Part shown: in pieces, positions 1 through 5,138 of the stretch
Layout: the number at the start of each line of letters is the position of its first letter
Position numbering within the stretch: the first letter of the stretch is position 1
Assembly: GCA_016939345.1 (NCBI GenBank)
Contig: JAFGHG010000203.1
Span: 1-5,138 of the forward strand
Reading direction: 5' to 3'
DNA: 5,138 nucleotides
From: Candidatus Omnitrophota bacterium
Lineage (GTDB): Bacteria > Omnitrophota > Gorgyraeia > Duberdicusellales > 4484-171
Translations under genes and position numbers: made by a program
The notes under the pieces: generated by a model
The model's database searches: none
The model's input: the letters and a program-made list of their open reading frames with translations, nothing else
What the model was told of the DNA's origin: nothing

Positions 1-923
1 AACACCTGAAAGATAATTTTAAGGTAATAGAGCTTGAGGACCCTTCAGATGACTCTAACCATATTCTTTCAGAAGCAGAGATCATACTGGCTCCTTTAGG
101 TTACTATTTAAATAAAGAAAAAATTGATCAGGCCCATAAGTTAAAAATAATTGCTTCAAATACTACCGGGCATCCCCATATTGATTTTGCTTACGCTAAA
201 AAGAAAAATATAAAAGTCATCACTTTAGCAGATTACCCTGATTTTTTAAAGACCATAACTCCTACTGCTGAGTTAACCTGGGGTTTGATAATATCTCTGA
301 CCAGGAATGTTTTTGCTGCAGGGCAATCGGTAAAAGCCGGAAAATGGGACCGCCGGCCTTTTGGAGGCAAAGCCATGCTTTCGCGTCTTAGCCTGGGTAT
401 AGCAGGCCTGGGCAGGTTAGGTACTATGGTAGCTGGGTATGCAAAAGCTTTTTCTATGAAGGTCTGTTTTTATGATCCTTTTATAAATTCATACCCTGAA
501 ACCCTGAAGAAAGCTGATACCTTGCAGGAGTTAGTAAGCCAAAGCGATATTGTCACTGTCCATATACCTCACACCAGAGACAATGAAAATCTTTTTGATG
601 AAAATATTTTTTCTAAGTTCAAAAAAGGATCGTTTTTCATAAATACATCCCGGGGGGAACTTGTTGATCATAAAGCTCTTCTGGCTAACCTGGAAAATAA
701 ACATCTGGCCGGAGCAGCTATTGATGTTTTTGAGGGAGAGTTTTTGCCTGGTTTTAAAGATAAGTTAAAAAACCACCCTTTGGTTGAATACGCCAGGCAT
801 AATGATAACTTGATAATAACCCCTCATATCGGCGGTTCAACCTATGACGCCTGGGGTGAAACCGAGAGGTTTACCATAGATAAAATAATCCAAACTCTTA
901 ATCTTTGCCTGCAGGAGAAGTAA
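1..923 (+). CDS. D-isomer-specific 2-hydroxyacid dehydrogenase, 5' partial
   Basis: This is an NAD-dependent dehydrogenase of the phosphoglycerate dehydrogenase/D-lactate dehydrogenase family, which interconverts a 2-keto acid and a D-2-hydroxy acid in the cytosol. The frame is open from the left edge (first full codon at 3), giving 306 visible residues against a usual 310-330, so only a short N-terminus is missing. The TTG at 285 is internal and not the start. Visible residues 90-102 form the helix joining the two domains. GLGRLG (135-140) is the Rossmann dinucleotide loop, and Asp158 in FYDPF suggests a preference for NAD over NADP. The catalytic triad is complete: Arg217 in NTSRG, Glu246 in DVFEGE and His275 in TPHIGG. 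The stop overlaps the start of the cytidylyltransferase gene, so the two are probably cotranslated. The substrate cannot be read from sequence. The context favours a precursor of a surface acid sugar or modified glycan over serine biosynthesis, and no C-terminal ACT domain is present. Confidence 0.92.
   Translation, partial: HLKDNFKVIELEDPSDDSNHILSEAEIILAPLGYYLNKEKIDQAHKLKIIASNTTGHPHIDFAYAKKKNIKVITLADYPDFLKTITPTAELTWGLIISLTRNVFAAGQSVKAGKWDRRPFGGKAMLSRLSLGIAGLGRLGTMVAGYAKAFSMKVCFYDPFINSYPETLKKADTLQELVSQSDIVTVHIPHTRDNENLFDENIFSKFKKGSFFINTSRGELVDHKALLANLENKHLAGAAIDVFEGEFLPGFKDKLKNHPLVEYARHNDNLIITPHIGGSTYDAWGETERFTIDKIIQTLNLCLQEK
911..922 (+). promoter_or_regulatory. Ribosome binding site for the cytidylyltransferase gene
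   Basis: AGGAG at 913-917 lies 5 bases before the ATG at 923. This favours that ATG over the in-frame TTG at 905. The site sits inside the end of the upstream dehydrogenase gene, consistent with translational coupling through the TAATG stop/start overlap. Confidence 0.75.
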
Positions 924-1660
924 TGGACATAAGCTATAATAATGAGGTTTGGGCTATAATACCGGCAAGGGGCGGCTCAAAAAGCATTCCCTTGAAGAAT
1001 ATGGCTGAGCTTTGCGGACAACCTCTGATAAAGTATGTTATTGAAGCCGGTAAAAAAAGCGAACATATAAACCGCATGATATGTTCTACTGATCATGATA
1101 GAATTGCTTCTTTTTGTAAAGGCGAAGGGGTTGAAGTCATGCCCAGGCCTGATATTCTTTGCGGTGATTCAGTTGCGGTGAGCGATGTAATCATTGACCT
1201 TTTAAAGACTATTGCCGGCAATGAAGGAGCGCTTGCTGATATAGTTGTCTTGCTTGAGCCTACATATCCGTTTATTTTGCCTGAACATATAGATGATTGC
1301 GTATCTCTGCTTAAAGCTGACCCAGAAGCTGATTCGGTCCAGAGCGTTACTGAAGTCCAGCATAATAATCATGCCTATAACCAGAGATCTATAAATGAAG
1401 GAAAAGTCGATTTTGTTTTTAAGAAAGAGCGGCTCAAGTGTTTTAACAAACAACTGAAGCCTAAATATTTTATCCACGGCAACCTCTTCGTGTTCAGGGC
1501 AAGGACAATAATCGAGACTGGAAATATTTACGGTGAAAAATCTTTACCTTACCAGGTGCCGCGGATTTACTCTTTTGATGTTGACGGCCCCCAGGATTTA
1601 GAGATAGCTCAGTGTCTTTTAAAATACGGTCTTATTTCAAAAGCCGGAAGCTTCTTTTAA
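923..1660 (+). CDS. Acylneuraminate cytidylyltransferase family protein (CMP-sugar synthetase, NeuA-like)
   Basis: It probably activates an acid sugar (sialic, legionaminic, pseudaminic or similar nonulosonate, or a Kdo-like acid) with CTP to give CMP-sugar and pyrophosphate, for transfer to a surface glycan. The protein has 245 residues, close to the usual 225-240. The N-terminal nucleotide-binding signature ARGGSKSIPLKN is at residues 15-26. It is followed by GQPLI (32-36), STD (55-57), a RPDILCGD segment (75-82) and the VSDVI helix (86-90) typical of NeuA. LEPTYPF (111-117) stands where NeuA usually has QPTSPLR, so the usual Leu-Arg is changed. DVDGPQDLEIA (219-229) is the C-terminal metal-binding aspartate motif. 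The ATG at 923 is chosen over the TTG at 905 because it has an AGGAG and a stop/start overlap. The family call is firm. The sugar is unknown, because no NeuB-like synthase lies in the window. Confidence 0.9.
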   Translation: MDISYNNEVWAIIPARGGSKSIPLKNMAELCGQPLIKYVIEAGKKSEHINRMICSTDHDRIASFCKGEGVEVMPRPDILCGDSVAVSDVIIDLLKTIAGNEGALADIVVLLEPTYPFILPEHIDDCVSLLKADPEADSVQSVTEVQHNNHAYNQRSINEGKVDFVFKKERLKCFNKQLKPKYFIHGNLFVFRARTIIETGNIYGEKSLPYQVPRIYSFDVDGPQDLEIAQCLLKYGLISKAGSFF

Positions 1661-1668
1661 AATAGTTT

Positions 1669-1678
1669 GGAGGTGGGA
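1669..1678 (+). promoter_or_regulatory. Ribosome binding site for cysD
   Basis: GGAGGT at 1669-1674 lies about 5 bases before the ATG at 1679. This makes that ATG the start, not the in-frame TTG at 1667, which is itself part of the site. Confidence 0.8.
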
Positions 1679-2479
1679 ATGGATCATCTATCATCTTTAG
1701 AAAATCAGAGTATTTTTATTATTCGCGAAGCCTATGCCCAGTTTAGAAACGTGGCCATGCTTTGGTCTATAGGCAAAGATTCGACAACTCTCATGTGGCT
1801 TATCAGGAAAGCCTTTTTCGGCCATATTCCTTTTCCGGTAATGCACATAGACACCAACCATAAGTTCAAGGAGATATACGAGTTCAGGGATAAATATGCC
1901 AAGCAATGGAATCTTAACCTTATAGTAGCCAAAAACCAGCAGGCTCTTGACAGGGGGGTATGTCCTGAAAAAGGCAAGCTTCAGTGCTGTACCGAGCTTA
2001 AGACCAATGCCCTGAAACAGGCTATTGATAAATATAAGTTCAGGGCCCTTTATCTTGCTATCAGAAGAGATGAGCACGGGATAAGGGCAAAGGAGAGGGT
2101 TTTCAGTCCCAGGGATGAGGATTTTGAATGGGATTATAAAAACCAGCCGCCGGAATTATGGGATCAATATAAGACCCAGTCAAAAGAAGATGAGCACCTA
2201 AGGGTTCATCCTTTGCTTGGCTGGAGGGAGATAGATGTCTGGGAGTATATACTCAGGGAAAACATACCTATGGTTACACTTTATTTTGCCAAGAAAGGAA
2301 GGAGATTCAGAAGTATTGGTTGTGAATGCTGCTGTAACCCCGTTGACTCCGAGGCCGATACCATAGAAAAAATTGTCGACGAATTAAAGACTACTAAGGT
2401 GGCTGAGAGAAGCGGCCGGGCTCAGGATAAAGAGTCAGCTTACATGATGCAAAAACTGAGATCCTTGGGATATATGTAA
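1679..2479 (+). CDS. cysD: Sulfate adenylyltransferase subunit 2 (CysD), compact variant with CC and CxCCC cysteine motifs
   Basis: CysD is the ATP-pyrophosphatase subunit that transfers AMP from ATP to sulfate, forming APS, in a cytosolic complex with the GTPase CysN. The PP-loop SIGKDS is at residues 30-35. CysD-like stretches follow: PFPVMHIDT (51-59), KFKEIYEFRD (62-71), IRRDEHGIRAKERVFSPRD (128-146), NQPPELWDQY (155-164), DVWEYILRENIP (186-197), and a C-terminal block with SEADTIEKIVDEL (224-236) and ERSGRAQD (243-250). The protein has 266 residues against about 300 in typical CysD. The shortfall is mainly a loop between residues 203 and 213. It has seven cysteines: 95, 103, 104, 215, 217, 218 and 219. 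The 103-104 pair and the 215-219 cluster match the places where [4Fe-4S] APS reductases have CC and CxxC. There is no ECGLH-type C-terminal tail with the reductase's catalytic cysteine, so APS reductase activity is unlikely. It starts 18 bp after the cytidylyltransferase gene, and cysN follows after a repeat. Confidence 0.9.
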   Translation: MDHLSSLENQSIFIIREAYAQFRNVAMLWSIGKDSTTLMWLIRKAFFGHIPFPVMHIDTNHKFKEIYEFRDKYAKQWNLNLIVAKNQQALDRGVCPEKGKLQCCTELKTNALKQAIDKYKFRALYLAIRRDEHGIRAKERVFSPRDEDFEWDYKNQPPELWDQYKTQSKEDEHLRVHPLLGWREIDVWEYILRENIPMVTLYFAKKGRRFRSIGCECCCNPVDSEADTIEKIVDELKTTKVAERSGRAQDKESAYMMQKLRSLGYM

Positions 2480-2493
2480 GGTCTGTATAATAC

Positions 2494-2616
2494 TAAATCC
2501 GAATTTCGAAACAAATTCTAATAACCAATTTTCCAATGACAAAAACATCTTTTAAACATTAGGATTTTGAAAATTTGAAGATTATTTCGGATTTCGATAT
2601 TCGATATTCGGATTTA
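2494..2616. repeat. Imperfect palindromic intergenic repeat with 17-bp inverted ends
   Basis: The gap between cysD and cysN (2480-2639) contains an AT-rich element bounded by inverted repeats. TAAATCCGAATTTCGAA (2494-2510) pairs with the reverse complement of 2600-2616 at 16 of 17 positions. The outer 11 bases are perfect. Further inward the arms still resemble each other weakly (CAATTTTC-like and CATTAGGATTTT-like pieces), as in a decayed foldback sequence. The right arm also holds a short 7-base tandem repeat, TTCGATA twice and then TTCGGAT, at 2593-2613. There is no open reading frame of note, so if mobile it is a non-autonomous, MITE-like element. Only one copy is visible here, and I cannot confirm dispersal in the genome. 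It ends 11 bases before the cysN Shine-Dalgarno site. Confidence 0.7.
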
Positions 2617-2627
2617 TAAGGCAAAAT

Positions 2628-2639
2628 AAGGAGCTAGTT
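2628..2639 (+). promoter_or_regulatory. Ribosome binding site for cysN, supporting a TTG start
   Basis: AAGGAG at 2628-2633 lies 6 bases before the TTG at 2640. The conserved CysN N-terminus (LTFVIVGHIDHGKST) follows immediately, and there is no ATG between this site and the P-loop. The TTG is therefore the likely start. Confidence 0.75.
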
Positions 2640-3866
2640 TTGGAAACATTGACCTTTGTTATAGTCGGACACATTGACCATGGCAAGTCTACTCTTATCG
2701 GCCGTCTGCTTTATGATACCAACTCATTATCCGGCGATAAGATCGATGAGATAAAAAAGACATCAAAAGACTTAGGCCGTCAAACTGAATTTGCTTATCT
2801 GCTTGATCATTTGGAAGAAGAGCGCCAGCAGGGAATAACCATTGAGACCACCCAGGTTTTTTTTAATACCGACAAAAGAAAATATGTGATTATAGACGCT
2901 CCCGGCCATGTTGAGTTTGTAAAAAACATGATTACCGGAGCATCTCATGCCGAGGCAGCTGTATTGATTATAGATGCAAAAGAAGGAGTAAAACAGCAGA
3001 CCAAAAGGCATGCTTACATACTTTCGCTTTTAGGAATAAAACAGGTTATTACATTGATAAATAAATTAGATCTTACAGGTTACGAGCAAAAGGTCTTTGA
3101 TTCTCTTGTCGAGGAGATAAGTATTTTTTTTAAAACAATAGGTTTAAGCTGTTCTTATTTTATACCTTGTTCGGCTTTATCCGGAGAAAATATCGTTCAA
3201 AAAGGGCAAAAGGCTGTTTTTTATCAAGGCCCGTCTTTCTTAGAGGCTTTGGACAGCCTGGAATCAAGGCCAAAGCTATCATCAGCAGAGCTTATTTTTC
3301 CTGTTCAGGATGTCTATAAAAACAATGATAAAAGAATAATCGCCGGAAGGCTTGAGTCAGGCAAGCTATGCCAGGGCCAGCATATTAAAATAATGCCGCA
3401 TGAACAGGTTACTTCCATAACTGCAATCGAGAAGTTTCCAGGCAATATTGCTTGTGCTCAGCCCGGAGAGAGCATAGGCATAACCACTGCTGACAGTGTG
3501 TTTTCTGACCGAGGAGATATAATCTGTGCCAAGGACAGCCGGCTGCAGTTTCAGAATGTATTTTCTGCGAATATTATCTGGCTTTCGAAAAGAAACTTTT
3601 TAAAAGATGAAAAATTGACCATTAAATGTTCGACCCAAAGTACTCCTTGTAAAATCAGCAGAATAATCAAAAAAATAGATTCATCTACTTTAGAGGTCAT
3701 AAAAGAAGATGCCCAGGATTTAAAGAATTTAGAGGTGGCTACAGTAGAGATCCAGACAAAAAAACCCATTGCTATAAAAAATTTCGATGATATCCAGGAG
3801 CTCGGAAGGTTTGTCTTGGTGAGAGACGAGAATACCTGTGCCGGAGGAATTGTTACTTCACTATGA
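2640..3866 (+). CDS. cysN: Sulfate adenylyltransferase subunit 1 (CysN), translation-factor-like GTPase
   Basis: CysN is the regulatory GTPase that couples GTP hydrolysis to APS synthesis by CysD. The protein has 408 residues, shorter than the roughly 470 of E. coli CysN, and has no fused APS kinase (CysC) domain. GTPase motifs are all present: G1 GHIDHGKST (10-18), G2 GITIE with Thr67 (65-69), G3 DAPGH (86-90), G4 NKLD (141-144) and G5 SAL (178-180). The segment DHLEEERQQGITIE and the YQGPSFLEALDSLE stretch (195-208) are typical of CysN and EF-1A-type GTPases. Two beta-barrel domains follow from about residue 216 (FPVQDVY) to the end, which has the family-typical ELGRFVLVRDENTCAGGIV (387-405). 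The P-loop reads GHIDHGKST, as in EF-Tu/EF-1A, and not the GSVDDGKST usual in enterobacterial CysN. Adjacency to cysD makes the assignment secure. It starts at TTG, and its TGA overlaps the next gene. Confidence 0.93.
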   Translation: METLTFVIVGHIDHGKSTLIGRLLYDTNSLSGDKIDEIKKTSKDLGRQTEFAYLLDHLEEERQQGITIETTQVFFNTDKRKYVIIDAPGHVEFVKNMITGASHAEAAVLIIDAKEGVKQQTKRHAYILSLLGIKQVITLINKLDLTGYEQKVFDSLVEEISIFFKTIGLSCSYFIPCSALSGENIVQKGQKAVFYQGPSFLEALDSLESRPKLSSAELIFPVQDVYKNNDKRIIAGRLESGKLCQGQHIKIMPHEQVTSITAIEKFPGNIACAQPGESIGITTADSVFSDRGDIICAKDSRLQFQNVFSANIIWLSKRNFLKDEKLTIKCSTQSTPCKISRIIKKIDSSTLEVIKEDAQDLKNLEVATVEIQTKKPIAIKNFDDIQELGRFVLVRDENTCAGGIVTSL

Positions 3867-5138
3867 AAAAAAGAATAATTATTATAGGTTTGGACGGCGT
3901 GCCTTACGGGCTTTTAAACGATTTATCAAACCGGGGGGTTATGCCTAACGTAAAAAGACTTATAGACAAAGGGGTTTTTACCAAAATGTTTTCTTCGATC
4001 CCTGAAATATCCTCAGTTGCCTGGTCTTCGGTCATAACCGGAAAAAATCCGGCAGAACACGGGATATTCGGGTTCACCGATTTCCCGCCCAATACTTACC
4101 GCTTATCATTTCCTAATTTCAGCCAGCTTAAATGCCCGGCTTTCTGGGAGACAGCTAAGAAAGAAGACCGCCATATAGTCATGAATGTGCCGTCGACTTA
4201 TCCGGCCAGGCAATTGAACGGGGTTCTTATATCCGGCTTTGTGGCACTTGATTTTAACCGCTCAGTATACCCTTTTGAGATGGTTAAACCCTTAGAAGAT
4301 ATGAGTTATAAAATTGATGTTGAATCAGAAAAAGCCCATGAGTCTTTCGAACTTTTTCTCAAAGACCTTGATAAGACTCTTGAAGCAAGAGTCAGGGCTC
4401 TGCGTTATCTTTGGGGACAAGAGTGGAAAGTTTTCATGCTTGTTTTTACTGGAACTGACAGATTAATGCATTTTCTCTGGGACGCATATCAGGACAGAGA
4501 GCATAAACATCATAATGATTTTACAGATCACTTTAGAAAGGTTGATAAAGCCATAGGTGAGATAATTTCTAAAATGGGTGATGAAGATGTCTGTGTCATG
4601 CTTTCTGACCACGGATTTGAGAAGCTGGATTATGATGTATATATTAATCATTTATTAAAAGAGAAGGGTTTTCTAAAGCTGGCTCTTCAGGCAATGATAA
4701 CTTATAACAGCATAGATTTCGGTACAAAAGCCTTTGCTCTTGACCCGGCCAGGATCTATATAAATTCAGAAGGAAAGTATCCTAGAGGAAGCGTCAAGAA
4801 AGAGGAGCGGCCGGGGCTTTTAAAAGAATTGGAAACCCTTTTTTCCGGCCTGGCAGTCGAAGGCAGAAAAGTAATTCGTCACATTTTTAGAAAAGAAGAA
4901 GTTTTCAGCGGCCCATACTACGAACAGGCTCCGGATCTGGTATTGATCGGCGATAAAGGTTTTAATTTAAAAGGGACAATTCAGGCTAAACAGCTTTATT
5001 CAAAGGGGATATTCAGCGGAAAGCATACCTACGATGATGCTTTTCTGCTGGTTTCCTCAAAATCATATAAAGAGAGTATACCAAACCAACCTAAAGTAAG
5101 TGATATCGTAGGGATTTTAAAAAAAATTAACGGAGGTA
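3863..5138 (+). CDS. Alkaline phosphatase superfamily phosphodiesterase/phosphohydrolase (type I phosphodiesterase-like), 3' partial
   Basis: This is a metal-dependent hydrolase of the nucleotide pyrophosphatase/phosphodiesterase branch of the AlkP fold. The frame opens at ATG 3863, overlapping the cysN stop by 4 bp (ATGA), and stays open to the right edge, giving 425 residues. Metal and catalytic positions visible are Asp11 in IGLDGV, a candidate Ser50 nucleophile in PEISSVAWSSVITGKNPAEHG (46-66), Asp199 and His203 in FTGTDRLMHF, Asp249-His250 in SDHGF, and His388 in SGKHTYDD. The C-terminal KVSDIVGILKKI resembles the segment that closes related proteins (DIAPTIL.LLG), so only a short tail is probably missing. 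There is no signal peptide: MKKRIIIIGLDGV is the first buried beta strand, so the protein is probably cytoplasmic. Phosphodiester, phosphomonoester or sulfate-ester substrates are all possible for the fold. The phosphodiesterase-like motifs and the lack of a sulfatase CxPxR motif argue against a classical sulfatase. A GGAGG (3843-3847) sits 15 bases upstream, so initiation probably depends on coupling to cysN. Confidence 0.88.
   Translation, partial: MKKRIIIIGLDGVPYGLLNDLSNRGVMPNVKRLIDKGVFTKMFSSIPEISSVAWSSVITGKNPAEHGIFGFTDFPPNTYRLSFPNFSQLKCPAFWETAKKEDRHIVMNVPSTYPARQLNGVLISGFVALDFNRSVYPFEMVKPLEDMSYKIDVESEKAHESFELFLKDLDKTLEARVRALRYLWGQEWKVFMLVFTGTDRLMHFLWDAYQDREHKHHNDFTDHFRKVDKAIGEIISKMGDEDVCVMLSDHGFEKLDYDVYINHLLKEKGFLKLALQAMITYNSIDFGTKAFALDPARIYINSEGKYPRGSVKKEERPGLLKELETLFSGLAVEGRKVIRHIFRKEEVFSGPYYEQAPDLVLIGDKGFNLKGTIQAKQLYSKGIFSGKHTYDDAFLLVSSKSYKESIPNQPKVSDIVGILKKINGG
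5132..5137 (+). promoter_or_regulatory. Possible ribosome binding site of a further downstream gene
   Basis: GGAGGT sits at the very edge of the window, at the expected end of the AlkP-family gene. By analogy with the other tightly packed junctions, it may serve a sixth gene that starts just outside. It also encodes Gly-Gly in the current frame, so chance is possible. Confidence 0.35.

Noticed and set aside
285..287. TTG as a start for the dehydrogenase
   Set aside because: The frame is open and coding-like to the left edge, with a recognisable catalytic-domain N-terminal half. The gene is 5' partial, not a 212-residue protein.
1202..2077. Reverse-strand open frames opposite the cytidylyltransferase gene and cysD
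   Set aside because: They lie wholly opposite well-supported genes, resemble no family and have no convincing ribosome binding sites.
1679..2479. Calling this gene a PAPS/APS reductase (CysH)
   Set aside because: The cysteines invite it, but the C-terminal reductase motif with the catalytic cysteine is missing. The rest of the protein and the adjacent cysN fit CysD.
2480..2639. Rho-independent terminator or riboswitch between cysD and cysN
   Set aside because: The inverted repeat is long and AT-rich with a large spacer, has no compact GC stem followed by a U-run, and no recognisable riboswitch core was seen.
2480..2639. CRISPR array
   Set aside because: There is only one inverted pair and a short 7-base tandem; no regularly spaced direct repeats.
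2772..4651. Reverse-strand open frames opposite cysN and the AlkP-family gene
   Set aside because: They are short, recognise no family and lie antisense to strongly conserved coding sequence.
3863..5138. Classical sulfatase
   Set aside because: No CxPxR or SxPxR formylglycine motif is seen near the N-terminus. The motifs match phosphodiesterase-type AlkP proteins.

Overview
The window is a compact, single-direction gene cluster of five protein-coding genes, all on the + strand. The first and last genes run off the edges. The DNA is moderately AT-rich, with tightly packed genes (TAATG and ATGA overlaps, or an 18-bp gap) and good Shine-Dalgarno sites. The content suggests an anaerobic or environmental bacterium with an elaborate cell surface. 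The gene mix and the style of the intergenic repeat remind me of uncultivated lineages such as Omnitrophota or relatives, but this is an impression with no marker gene behind it.

Layout: (1) 1-923, a D-2-hydroxyacid dehydrogenase missing only its extreme N-terminus; (2) 923-1660, a CMP-sugar synthetase (NeuA/KdsB-like cytidylyltransferase family), overlapping gene 1 by one base; (3) 1679-2479, CysD, the ATP-PPi lyase (PP-loop) subunit of sulfate adenylyltransferase; (4) a 160-bp gap, 2480-2639, filled mostly by an imperfect palindromic repeat with 17-bp inverted ends; (5) 2640-3866, CysN, the GTPase subunit, starting at TTG; (6) 3863-5138, an alkaline-phosphatase-superfamily phosphodiesterase/phosphohydrolase, overlapping cysN by 4 bp and running off the right edge close to its natural end.

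Working together: CysD and CysN make adenosine 5'-phosphosulfate (APS) from sulfate and ATP, driven by GTP hydrolysis. The neighbours here are a CMP-sugar synthetase, a hydroxyacid dehydrogenase and an AlkP-fold hydrolase, not the usual cysteine-biosynthesis genes (cysH, cysIJ, cysG). The simplest inference is that the activated sulfate, or the acid sugar made alongside it, goes to a surface glycan or lipid. No APS kinase, sulfotransferase or glycosyltransferase is visible in the window, so this remains inference.

The most unusual feature is the CysD protein. It is CysD-like end to end, but it is shortened in one loop and carries a Cys-Cys pair plus a C-x-C-C-C cluster at the positions where APS reductases (CysH family) hold the cysteines of their [4Fe-4S] cluster. 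It lacks the C-terminal catalytic cysteine of those reductases. This suggests an ATP sulfurylase subunit with a metal or Fe-S site.
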